Part shown: positions 17,477-26,300 of the stretch, piece by piece
Position numbering within the stretch: the stretch's first letter is position 1
Layout of the letters: every line of letters begins with the position of its first letter
Source: Gottfriedia acidiceleris
GTDB taxonomy: Bacteria; Bacillota; Bacilli; Bacillales; Bacillaceae_G
DNA length: 64,000 nucleotides
Direction of reading: 5' to 3'
Assembly (NCBI RefSeq): GCF_004138285.1
Contig: NZ_SCFN01000017.1
Coordinates: 56,909-120,908 of the forward strand
Made by a program: the position numbers and the translations under genes
Notes under the pieces: generated by a model
What the model was told of the DNA's origin: nothing
What the model saw: only the letters and a program-made list of their open reading frames with translations
Database searches by the model: none

Positions 17477-18685
17477 TTAATCTTTAGTAACATAATTTTC
17501 TATAAGATGTTTATAAATAACCGCCGCCAATTCTTTTTCTACTTCGAATCTTGAATTTTCGGTTAAATCAAACTGACTTCCGTTCAAAATAAATATGATC
17601 CCAAACTGTTTTTCTTCATCCCAATATAAATTGCTGATTAAACCGTATGCTTCACCTGCATGCCCAATCATTTCTTTGGAACCTGGTAAGAAGTCGTGGC
17701 TGATATGAAAACCAAGCCCCATTTTACTAAAGAAGTGATTATTTTCTTCTCTAGACCATTGAATTGATGTCATTAATTTTGACGTTTTTTGATCAAGAAT
17801 TTGTTGTCCATTAAAACTTCCTTTTAACATATGTGCTCGTAAAAACTTACTTAATTCAACTGCAGTAGTCCTTAGTCCACCTTGAGGTTCAAATAATCCT
17901 CCATGATTTCCTATGGTGTATTGATCCCAATGAGTTTTCGTGTATCCACTTTGGCTAACATCATCAATTGATATTTTATATTCGTGTGTATCTTTATTTT
18001 TTTCATATAAGTTTGCTAGTTCATGGCTTTTATTTAAATTTGAATATGAAAAAGCTACATTCTTCATTTCTAGAGGTTCAAATATATTTTGTTTGATATA
18101 CTCGTCAAAGCGTATATTAGTGACTTTTTCAATAATTGCACCGCATATGATAGCGCCAATATTAGAATAAATCCAATGATCACCTGGTTTCCAATCCCCC
18201 CATATTTCTTTCGTAAAATACTTTCCATTTTCATCTAATAATTCTGTAAGTTGTAGAGAAAAATTTGAATGTCCATCTCTAATAAACTTTGCATAAACAC
18301 TATTTGATGCATCGTCTGAGTTAAGTGAAGATGTATGAGTTAGAATTTGTCTTAACGTAATATAAGAATTTGGAAATTTAGGATTTCTTACTTTAAATCC
18401 TAAATAATGACTAATATCTTGATCTAAATCTATTAATTTTCTTTCGACTAATTGCATGATTGCTGTAGCAGTAAAAAGCTTTGAAATAGAAGCAATTCGA
18501 AACATCGTATTTTCAGTAACTAAGTCTCCAGTTTCTAAATTACGAAAACCATAAGCATCAGACCAAATTAGTTTATCTTTTAAAACCGCGGCTGCTTGAC
18601 ACCCGACAATATTAAATTTGTCCATTATTAATTGAATTTCTCTCGATACTATTTTAATTTTTTGTTGTTTAATATTGTTTTGCAT
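17477..18685 (-). CDS. Class C beta-lactamase-fold serine hydrolase
   Basis: The 402-residue protein has the SxxK motif in RIASISKLFTATAIMQL (Ser near 66), YSN in HWIYSNIGAII, and an HAG motif in MIGHAGEAYGL. It belongs to the beta-lactamase/AmpH/esterase group (PF00144). No signal peptide is visible, so it is probably cytosolic and more likely an esterase or peptidase than a secreted penicillinase. Substrate unknown. It is a single gene with its own terminator. Confidence 0.88.
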   Translation of the reverse strand: MQNNIKQQKIKIVSREIQLIMDKFNIVGCQAAAVLKDKLIWSDAYGFRNLETGDLVTENTMFRIASISKLFTATAIMQLVERKLIDLDQDISHYLGFKVRNPKFPNSYITLRQILTHTSSLNSDDASNSVYAKFIRDGHSNFSLQLTELLDENGKYFTKEIWGDWKPGDHWIYSNIGAIICGAIIEKVTNIRFDEYIKQNIFEPLEMKNVAFSYSNLNKSHELANLYEKNKDTHEYKISIDDVSQSGYTKTHWDQYTIGNHGGLFEPQGGLRTTAVELSKFLRAHMLKGSFNGQQILDQKTSKLMTSIQWSREENNHFFSKMGLGFHISHDFLPGSKEMIGHAGEAYGLISNLYWDEEKQFGIIFILNGSQFDLTENSRFEVEKELAAVIYKHLIENYVTKD

Positions 18686-18858
18686 TTTAACCTCTCCAAT
18701 CTATCAATTTCAAGTGAATTTTATGTAAAATACTGTAAATTTTTCATGTAAAAAATTTTTTTAAAATGAAGCGTTTACAAAGTTATTTTAATATTGTAAT
18801 AGTGCCTACCTGTTGCTAAAATGAATCATATGAAAATGGAATTAAGGGGATAGAATGG

Positions 18859-19485
18859 ATGATTTTGATCGAGGTTTTTGTTTATGCAGGAATTATAGCT
18901 GCTAGCATTTCGGGTACTTTGGTTGGTATTCAAAAGAAATTGGACTTATTTGGTGTTGTTTTTTTAGCAGCTTGTACTGCACTTGGCGGAGGGTTAATTC
19001 GTGATATTATTTTAGGTCAAACCGTACCGAATGCTTTTGCAAAACCTCAATACTTTATCGTAAGTACAGTAGTTTCAATTGTAACTTGGTTATTTTATCA
19101 ACGAACAATGCAGTTCCAATCAACTTTAATCATTACTGATGCAATTGGTCTAGGTGTTTTTACTGCAGTAGGTTCATATTCGGCAATTGACCACGGTTTA
19201 AAAGGTTCTTTTTTAATTATTTCGATGGGTTTAATTACTGGAATTGGTGGTGGAATTATGCGGGATGTATTCGCAAGAGAAATTCCATTTGTATTCCGAA
19301 AAGAAATTTATGCAATTGCAGCAATTATTGGCTCTATAACAATTTTATTTACACATGGTGAATTTACTAAACTTCAATCTTTGTATATTTGTTTTCTAAT
19401 TACAACAGCAATTAGAATGATCGCTGTACGATACAAAGTAAACTTTCCTATTCGAAATGTAAATGATAAAACGTTTTTACTTTAA
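18859..19485 (+). CDS. Trimeric intracellular cation channel (TRIC/UPF0126) family protein
   Basis: The 208-residue membrane protein has two repeats of the family motif: ALGGGLIRDIILGQTVPNAF and GIGGGIMRDVFAREIPFVFRKEIYA, each in a three-helix unit with a seventh helix at the end. Bacterial TRIC homologues form potassium-permeable channels. The ATG at 18859 has AAGGGGA 8 nt upstream. Tandem terminators follow. Confidence 0.92.
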   Translation: MILIEVFVYAGIIAASISGTLVGIQKKLDLFGVVFLAACTALGGGLIRDIILGQTVPNAFAKPQYFIVSTVVSIVTWLFYQRTMQFQSTLIITDAIGLGVFTAVGSYSAIDHGLKGSFLIISMGLITGIGGGIMRDVFAREIPFVFRKEIYAIAAIIGSITILFTHGEFTKLQSLYICFLITTAIRMIAVRYKVNFPIRNVNDKTFLL

Positions 19486-19512
19486 GCTTAACATAAATGT
19501 TAAGCTATTTTT
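19485..19512 (+). terminator. Terminator after the TRIC gene
   Basis: Stem AGCTTAACA / TGTTAAGCT with a 4-nt loop, followed by ATTTTT, begins at the stop codon region of the TRIC gene. Confidence 0.8.
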
Positions 19513-19514
19513 AA

Positions 19515-19548
19515 TGGTCCTAACCAATAATTGATTAGGACCATTTTT
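19515..19548 (+). terminator. Second terminator between convergent genes
   Basis: Stem TGGTCCTAA / TTAGGACCA followed by TTTTTATT on the plus strand. It lies just before the end of the convergent FMN reductase gene and may help insulate both. Confidence 0.7.
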
Positions 19549-19549
19549 A

Positions 19550-20101
19550 TTACTGAGAAACACTTTTTGATTCTATGTATTCTTTATATAAAATTTCTTT
19601 TTGTACATATTCTGTTAATTCATCAATTACTTCAGTTACTTTTGCAAATGCTTCAGGCTTCACAACTGTATCATTTTCAAAATCAACCGAGTCTAAAACT
19701 AGTTGTTTTGGTAATGCATTTCCATATACACCACGAATTACTGTTCTCATACTATTTAAAGCGTTAATACCGCCTTTTCCACCACCAGCTACTGCTAATA
19801 AAGAAATTGGCTTTTTCTTGAATGGCTCAGAGCCTAATAGTTCAATTAGGTTTTTTAAAGCTCCACTCATCGCATTATTGTACTCTGGCGTACAAATAAC
19901 GATTCCATCAGCTTTAACTAGTAATTCTCTAATTGCTTTAACTGCTTCTAATTCTTTTTGTTCAGCTTCCCCGTTATAAAGAGGAACTTGTTCAAATGCT
20001 AAATCTAAATTTGTATAATTATTAGATTCTGCGATTTGTTTTGCTAAGAATCTAGTTCGACCATTTGCTCTAGGTGAACCATTTACTACGACGATATTCA
20101 T
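19550..20101 (-). CDS. NADPH-dependent FMN reductase family protein
   Basis: The 183-residue protein begins IVVVNGSPRANGRTRFLA, the phosphate-binding loop of the flavodoxin-like NADPH:FMN reductases, and contains IVICTPEYNNAMSGALKNLIE, the conserved PEYN motif that shapes the flavin site. Relatives include azobenzene and chromate reductases. The start ATG at 20101 has GAGGGGA upstream. The physiological substrate cannot be told. Confidence 0.9.
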   Translation of the reverse strand: MNIVVVNGSPRANGRTRFLAKQIAESNNYTNLDLAFEQVPLYNGEAEQKELEAVKAIRELLVKADGIVICTPEYNNAMSGALKNLIELLGSEPFKKKPISLLAVAGGGKGGINALNSMRTVIRGVYGNALPKQLVLDSVDFENDTVVKPEAFAKVTEVIDELTEYVQKEILYKEYIESKSVSQ

Positions 20102-20356
20102 TTAAATTCCCCTCACAATTTAAAATAGTTGTAACTTAATTGACAAATTTTTACTATTAATACTTTAAAACTTCAAATTATAGTATAAATGAAAACTATT
20201 TATTTGCCTATTATTTTAAACAGAATTTAATGAAAACTTCTATATTAAAAAGAATTAAAAAGGTTATATAGTTCCTGTTTAAAGAAGAATAGAGCTCTCT
20301 TTATACTCCATTTCCTCTATTTTTACCATGCCCATGATTTATTCGATTGAACTAAC

Positions 20357-20369
20357 ACTAAAGTTTAGT
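20357..20369. promoter_or_regulatory. 13-bp palindrome in the EamA-gene promoter region
   Basis: ACTAAAGTTTAGT is a perfect palindrome around a central base. It sits between a TTGAAC (20347-20352) and a TATACT-like box, 55 bases before the EamA start. It could be an operator. The rest of the 20102-20423 gap is AT-rich spacer holding the two divergent promoters; nothing else is seen. Confidence 0.35.
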
Positions 20370-20423
20370 ATATACTTATTTGACAGAATATTGAAATTAC
20401 ACATGAAATGGATGTGATACATA

Positions 20424-21338
20424 TTGGGGAATATGGCAGTAAATAAAAAGGCGACAATTAGTATCATTATTGCAATGGCTACTTTCGGCACAGTAGGTTT
20501 CGTCGCTCCTAAAACAGGCCTAAAAGCCATTGATTTAGTTTTTATTAGATGTGTTTTTGCGAGTATATTTTTATTTTCTGTTTGGTATTTTTCAGGGTTA
20601 GCTAAAAAAGAAATATTTAATAAAAAAGATATAACACTTTCTTTATTTAGTGGGATCTTATTGGTTTTGAATTGGGTATTTTTATTTAAATCATTTGAAA
20701 ATTTATCAGTTACAATTTCTGTTTCAATTTATTACTTAGCTCCCGTTATTTTATTCTTATTAGGTAGTTTAATTTATAAAGAAAAAATTACGGTAGTTCC
20801 TTTACTTGGTGTTTTAAGTAGTTTTATCGGATCAATCCTTTTATCCGGTATTAATTCTGATTTTACACTTGATAAATTTCTTTCATCTGGTGTCATTTGG
20901 GCATTTCTTGCGGCAATCTTTTATGGATTATTAATGATTGTGAATAAAGGGATTACACAAACAAGTTCATATTTTACGACTTTACTTCAGACAACATTAG
21001 GGTTTCTACTATTAATTCCTTTTGTTAAATTTGATTCTTTTCAAAACTTGCATTTAGAAAACTGGAGTTTTATTTTAATTATTGGATTTGTTCATACAGG
21101 CGTTATCTATGCATTATTCTTTGGGAATATTCGATTTTTACCTTCTAATATGATAGCTGTGCTAACATTTTTAGATCCTGCAGTAGCAATTGTGTTAGAT
21201 ACAGTCATAACAGGATTTAAACCAACACCAACACAAGTAGTTGGAATTTTTATGACATTTTTAGGTATCGCTTTAATACTGCTACTGAATTCACCAAAGA
21301 AGGTATCGCAAAATTCAAATGAAAAAATTGCAAATTAA
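20424..21338 (+). CDS. EamA/DMT-family transporter
   Basis: About 300 residues with ten predicted membrane helices in two EamA halves, typical of drug/metabolite transporters. The TTG at 20424 is favoured because GGATGTGAT, one base off the consensus GGAGGTGAT, lies at good spacing. The ATG at 20433 is preceded too closely by GGGGA. Exporters of this family handle amino acids or other metabolites; the substrate is unknown. Confidence 0.88.
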   Translation: MGNMAVNKKATISIIIAMATFGTVGFVAPKTGLKAIDLVFIRCVFASIFLFSVWYFSGLAKKEIFNKKDITLSLFSGILLVLNWVFLFKSFENLSVTISVSIYYLAPVILFLLGSLIYKEKITVVPLLGVLSSFIGSILLSGINSDFTLDKFLSSGVIWAFLAAIFYGLLMIVNKGITQTSSYFTTLLQTTLGFLLLIPFVKFDSFQNLHLENWSFILIIGFVHTGVIYALFFGNIRFLPSNMIAVLTFLDPAVAIVLDTVITGFKPTPTQVVGIFMTFLGIALILLLNSPKKVSQNSNEKIAN

Positions 21339-21370
21339 CGATTCATCAGTTAAAAAGAACTTTAACTTCA

Positions 21371-21399
21371 TTGTCAAACTATACTAAAAGGACTATAAT
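21371..21399 (+). promoter_or_regulatory. Strong promoter of the antisense antitoxin RNA
   Basis: TTGTCA (21371-21376) and a perfect TATAAT (21394-21399) are spaced by 17 bases. Transcription would start near 21407 and read toward the 3' end of the toxin gene. Confidence 0.75.
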
Positions 21400-21406
21400 T
21401 AAGTCA

Positions 21407-21540
21407 TAAAGAATATACTAAAAAGGGATGTGCTGCGAACACACCCCTTCCGAGTAGTAATTGGTAAAGTTGCTTTCCTCGGATCCAGTGAAGAAATAAT
21501 CACCACAACCATTCGAGGGGTAGGGTGGTTATTTTTTTTT
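21407..21540 (+). ncRNA. Putative antisense antitoxin RNA (RatA-like arrangement)
   Basis: The promoter at 21371-21399 would produce a transcript of about 135 nt ending at an intrinsic terminator (stem AATAATCACC / GGTGGTTATT, then nine T) at 21495-21540. No ORF is present. The RNA is fully complementary to the 3' part of the convergent toxin mRNA, including the last codons, as in the txpA/RatA type I pairs of Bacillus. Existence and function are inferred from layout. Confidence 0.7.
21420..21449 (-). terminator. Terminator of the toxin mRNA
   Basis: On the minus strand GGGGTGTG pairs with CACATCCC (one G-U) around a 7-nt loop and is followed by CTTTTTAG. It lies about 80 bases after the toxin stop codon, leaving a long 3' UTR that overlaps the antisense RNA. 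Confidence 0.75.
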
Positions 21541-21636
21541 GCTAATAGAAATGATAATACCGATTATGCTTAAGATTACAGTTGCAGTTATCCCAACACA
21601 TTGAATAATTAAATTAGCAATCTCATAACCAGTCAC
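21529..21636 (-). CDS. Small hydrophobic type I toxin (holin-like toxin family)
   Basis: A GTG at 21636 opens a 35-residue peptide starting TGYEIANLI and ending in SISKKK. It has one membrane helix (about residues 8-31) and a lysine-rich C-terminus, the layout of the TxpA/holin-like toxin group. GGGAGGTGA lies 7 nt upstream, a near-perfect Shine-Dalgarno. An extended -10 (TATGGTAAAAT, 21693-21703) is placed for a start near 21687. The mRNA 5' end (GTAGGGTTGTGG) can pair with CCACCCTAC downstream of the ORF, as in toxin mRNAs whose translation is delayed by 5'-3' pairing. Too short for standard gene finders. Confidence 0.75.
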   Translation of the reverse strand: MTGYEIANLIIQCVGITATVILSIIGIIISISKKK

Positions 21637-21904
21637 ATTCTCACCTCCCTTCTTAGCGAAGAAAGGCACCTACCACAACCCTACTCTACCTAATTTTACC
21701 ATAAGTATATTCAAAATACCAGAATGTATGTTCTGTTTTTGCGATATTTAATTTAGATGCATTTCGTCTATTCATGAAGAGTAACCTTACCCCAACAGCA
21801 TTTTTTGAACTTAATAAGGGTACTACAATGATTGGTTATTGAAAATTCTCCATTTCTGAAAAACGCTTAATTTGAAACAAGTTTACATAATAGTTTTAGA
21901 TAAA

Positions 21905-21932
21905 TAAAAAAGAACACTTGTTTTAAGTGCTC
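21905..21932 (-). terminator. Terminator downstream of the MerR-like gene
   Basis: On the minus strand GAGCACTT pairs with AAGTGTTC around TTTAA-type loop sequence and is followed by TTTTTTATT. It lies right after the small transmembrane frame at 21934-22050. Confidence 0.75.
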
Positions 21933-21933
21933 C

Positions 21934-22050
21934 CTAATTTCTGCTATTAATTATTAAACGTATAATTCCATATAAGATGGCTATTATCATTCCAACGACA
22001 AATGCAACGGAAGAAATCGCATAATGTAATCTAAGCTCATATTTCGAAAT
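21934..22050 (-). other. Open frame for a 38-residue transmembrane peptide without a standard start
   Basis: Overlapping the end of the MerR-like gene in the +1 frame is an open stretch ending in a TAG just before the terminator. It encodes a charged start (SKYELRLHY) followed by a clear membrane helix (AFVVGMIIAILYGIIRLII). No ATG, GTG or TTG starts it; the first possible start is an ATT at 22050. It might use ATT, be reached by slippage at the A7 run in the MerR-like gene, or be a decayed gene. Confidence 0.3.
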
Positions 22051-22618
22051 ACCATTTTTTTAATTCTTCAATTTTTTCTTTTACTTTTTTTACTAATGAA
22101 TTCTTTTCTTGAGTGGCTGCCGTTTCTAATAAAAGTTGTTGATTGTGTTTTCTTTGCTCTCTCCATTCTTCTAATAGTATGCTAGTCTGCTTTTCTCGTT
22201 GCTTTAATACTTCTTTATGTTGTAGATCCATCTTTTTATAAAGTCTTTTTTCCATTTCATTCATTAGTTTTTCAATTGTTTGTAACTGGTGTTCATTGCT
22301 TATATGTATTAGGTGCTCTGTTAAGATTAAAGACTTTTCTTCGTCTATCATGTCAGTATGAGGTATTAATCTATTGGTTTGTTCTATTATCATTCTCGCA
22401 GACTTCTCTAACGTCATACCATCATGCTTACTTAATTCAATTAGTTTTTCAAATATCAAGACATCATAACTTGAATATTGTCGATGCCCTCTACTATTCT
22501 TCTTGATCTTATAACCAACATTCTCTAAGATGTCCTGATACTTTCTGAAGGTGCTAGGTTTCAACTCCAACTGCTCTCTTATTTGAGTACTAGTTAATAT
22601 TACATCACCGTCTATCAT
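22037..22618 (-). CDS. MerR-like DNA-binding protein with coiled coil (DUF3967-type)
   Basis: The 193-residue protein has an N-terminal winged-helix of MerR type (LTSTQIREQLELKPSTFRKYQDILENVGYKI then GHRQYSSYDVLIFEKLIELSK), then a long acidic-basic coiled coil (about 100-185) ending in aromatic KKWYFEI. This layout matches MerR/DUF3967 proteins common on Bacillus plasmids and phages, and loosely RacA. It likely binds DNA as a dimer. No phage genes are nearby except the toxin pair. Confidence 0.75.
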   Translation of the reverse strand: MIDGDVILTSTQIREQLELKPSTFRKYQDILENVGYKIKKNSRGHRQYSSYDVLIFEKLIELSKHDGMTLEKSARMIIEQTNRLIPHTDMIDEEKSLILTEHLIHISNEHQLQTIEKLMNEMEKRLYKKMDLQHKEVLKQREKQTSILLEEWREQRKHNQQLLLETAATQEKNSLVKKVKEKIEELKKWYFEI

Positions 22619-22904
22619 GCCCTCACACTCCTTACAATGCTTATATTCTATACTGGCATGCTATCTCCTTTTTGCATTGCAAAAGGTTTATTGAATTTAA
22701 GATTTTATTGAAAGATTTGATGAGCGAATAAATGAATTTTTATAAAAGAGGACCACAACTTAAGTGATATCCTCTAATTAATTTCTTCTATTGTAATTTA
22801 TTTAAAGTAACGTATATCTTGATAAAAGTATTGTTCTAATTTACAGTTCTATTTTTATACGAATGAATTGAATAATAGTTTCTTTATTTATAAAAGAAAT
22901 ATAA

Positions 22905-22941
22905 TAAAAAACTCATTTGTATTTTTAACAAATGAGTTTTC
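22905..22941 (-). terminator. Terminator after the 30-codon membrane peptide gene
   Basis: Inverted repeat AAAACTCATTTGT / ACAAATGAGTTTT followed on the minus strand by a T-rich tract. Between 22619 and 22904 I see only AT-rich spacer and one further hairpin around 22750-22783 (AGAGGA / TCCTCT). Confidence 0.75.
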
Positions 22942-22971
22942 AGATCAAATTATGATGCAAAATACAATATT

Positions 22972-23064
22972 TTAGTTTAAAAGATATGTCATTAAGAATA
23001 TTACAAATACTGTTAAACCCGCTGATATTTTTAAGTTCCTACCTAAGTTTAAATGATTCACCAT
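22972..23064 (-). CDS. Small membrane peptide of about 30 residues
   Basis: An ATG at 23064, or the GTG next to it at 23061, starts a frame with basic residues (LGRNLKI) followed by one hydrophobic helix (SAGLTVFVIFLMTYLL). AGTAGGAG lies directly upstream and suits the GTG better (5-nt spacing). A terminator follows 30 bases after the stop, so this has the parts of a self-contained small gene. No family recognised. Confidence 0.5.
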   Translation of the reverse strand: MVNHLNLGRNLKISAGLTVFVIFLMTYLLN

Positions 23065-23263
23065 ATCTCCTACTTTCAAATAAAATATTGGTTGTATTAT
23101 TATTACTATAAAAATGTATTTTTAGAAAATTCGTTCTTTGCTACAGAATAATCATACTAAGTATTCTGTTTTATTTCCATGTATAAAGTGTGAACATTAT
23201 TCTATGAAAATTTATTAACAATTTTAGCTGTTATATTGACACATTTATTTTAAGCCTCAAATT

Positions 23264-23303
23264 AAAAAACTCATTTCAAAACGATCTTTGAAAATGAGTT
23301 TTT
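23264..23303. terminator. Bidirectional terminator after the UvrA-like gene
   Basis: A long stem (AAAAACTCATTTCAAA / TTTGAAAATGAGTTTTT) with T tracts on both strands lies five bases after the stop of the UvrA-like gene. Confidence 0.85.
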
Positions 23304-23308
23304 TATTG

Positions 23309-26300
23309 TTAATTATTTTGAATCAAACTTTGATAAACTGCCATCATATCACGTTTATTTAGTTCTCTTATGCGATTGAATATCGGTATATCTTTAACCT
23401 CTTCAGTTAATTGGTTTTCAGGAACTATTTCACTTACTTTACCAGTGAGCCATGTTTGAACCGCAATGCCCTCAACAAGCTGTTGACGTCCACTCTCATT
23501 GATCCCACTAGCAAAACAGCTAACACAAGGAATTGTTAATTTATATACCCCGTCATGTAGATTATCTTCAGAAATAACTTTCTTTCCTTTACAGAACGGA
23601 CAAGGGTTACTCGCTTTTACTTTATTAATTAGTGTAACGATTTTTTTATATCCAAATGCTTCATAAACATATGTTAGTTTTTTGAATTTACCATTTGTAA
23701 AATATTTGTCTATAATGTCTTCTCTAGTCTCAAATATATCTTTAAAATCAGTTATCGATACTAAGTTTTTATTGCTTACTTCTTCAATATTCGTCTTAAC
23801 ACGATCCCAAAACGGTAAAGCATTTTGTAATACAACTTCATATCCAACGAAGCTTGCTTGTTTTATTTCTAGCATTTTTAAAGCAACCTGTTGCTCTCGA
23901 GATAGTAAAGAAACTTCTACTGTTAATGTTGATTCTCCACCAACAATTGATTTTATTTCTTCTAAGACTGTTAGCTGACCAACTGTTTCAATTACTTGAT
24001 CTACTGGTTGATTGATGATTTCACGAATATCAAATTTGCCAAACATTAATTTTTTGTGATGGTTTAATACTGTGCCGTTGCAAATAGGACAGGTAATTTG
24101 CTCTTTGGAAGCCTTCATTTGTTCTTTAATAGCTGATTTTGAAATTGACATATATCGTCCAATAATAGTATTAAAGCCTTCCCATAATCTTTGTGTCTTT
24201 CCAGCTTTATCATAAAAAGTCTTTTCATAGTATCCATATAAAAAAGTATGCTTTTCTGCTTCTGACATCTCATTAAAACTTTTACTAATGTCTTGACCAA
24301 GTTCATTTTTTATTTCATCAAATAGGAATTGTAATTTAGGATATTGGTAATATTTTAGAACTTCCATTACATCTGAATGTAATAAACCTTCCCAAAAAGG
24401 TACTGTTTTATCTTTTATGACTACATCAATATCAAACTTCTCAATTACTCTACGGCCAGAACAGGATGGACAATGATTTTCTTGGTTATAAAAGTCAAAA
24501 CTTCTTGTATCCTTATTAGTCGGATGTGAAGCAACGATTTGATTAATTAGTCCGCCGATTTCATATAAAAAAGTATATTGACTGTATAAATGTCTTTCTA
24601 AATCAATTGCAATAACAGGAAGAATAGCATCAGATTCATATTCTCCATAAATAAGTCGTGCCATCGATGATAGACTTTTTAATATTCCACCTTTATAAAT
24701 GTTTTCTGCATTTTTGAAATAATTTATATTATTTTCTTGTAAATATTGAACTCCCTTTTGTACTTTAAGTGATGATGAAATTTGCGCCTGAGGCTTTTCA
24801 TTATCCTGTTTTATCTGATTAAAATAATTATCATGATTTACAACTTCAAGATGTTCAACAGGAGTAATCTTTCTTTTCCCAAAATCAACGATATAATCCG
24901 AACTTTCTAACATATAGGCATTATGTTCAATCATCATAATAGAAATTGATTCATCTTTTAGAATTTCTCGAACACTATCTATAAATTGATTTAATATATT
25001 TTGTGATAATCCTTTTGAAGGTTCATCAAAAATGAATAGTGTATGAGGGTTTCTTGAATTAGAAAATAGTTCAGAAACTAAATGTACACATTGAAATTCT
25101 CCAGTTGATAATGTTTGTGTTTTTCTTTCTAGAGTAAGATAGCCAAGACCAAGTTTGATTAATAAGCTTAATCGCTTATGTGCAATGTCTTCGTTCGGTA
25201 GTTCTTCAATGATATCCTCGATTGAACGCAGGAAAATATCATCTATTTCTTCACTATATTTTGTTAACTTTCTTTTTATATCTAAGAATGTAGCAACTGT
25301 TGATCGACTCGTAATCGATTGGTTTCGATCCTGACCTACCATCACTAATTTATCTTTTGGGTATCGATTTAAAAAGTCTTTTGACATACATTCATTTACT
25401 AGCGTAGATTTACCACATCCAGATTCTCCAGTAAATGTTACTAGTCTATTTTTAGGGATCTGTATTTCTTGAATTTGGATATTACGACAATGAAGATCTT
25501 TAAACTCATAGAACTCACTTGGCAAAGTGTTGTTTCTTTCCCAATAAATCGGTTTAGGTCGTGGAGATTCTTCAACAATTTTCCCGCCGTATTTACCACT
25601 TCCAGGTCCAAAAAATACTTGATCATCTGTTGCATCTAGCACAGTATCGGAATGGTCAATTAACCAAATTTGATTTTTAAACCCTAATTCTTTTATCTCA
25701 TCTAATATTCTATTTAAAGTATCATGGTCAAGACCAACCGAAATTTCATCGATGATAATAACAGTATTTTCACTAGTTGCCATAAATTCGGCTAAATAAA
25801 GTCGAGTTATTTCTCCACCGGATAATGTTCCTGTTATTCGATTTAGGGATAAATAGCCAATATTCATTTTGATAATATTGTTGAGTAAATGCTGTTTAGC
25901 TTCACTAATTTGTAATTCTTCTGCTAGTGATAAGATTGTTTCTACACTTAAGTTATTAATATCCGAAATAGAATGTGGTCGATCAAATAACTCAATTGTA
26001 TATTCTTCAATTTTTTGATTATAACGGTTTCCTTTACACTTTTTACATTCAATATTTTTTGTAATTCCGCGGCCTTTACAATCCGGACACCAGCCTAGTT
26101 CATTATTAAACGAAAAAACTTCTGGAGAAAGATTAAACTTTTCTGCAAGACTTACACGAATGTCTTTAAAAACACCAGTATGTGTTCCAAGTGTTGAACG
26201 TGGATTCGTAGAAATCGATGATTTGCCAAGGAATAGGACTAATGGCATTTCTTCCATTTTAATCGCACTAAAATTTGTTTCCATTATGTTTGGGAATAAA

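Noticed and set aside
21934..22618. Interpretation of the MerR-like gene as part of a prophage
   Set aside because: No integrase, capsid, terminase or attachment repeats are nearby; only the plasmid/phage-like gene and a toxin pair.
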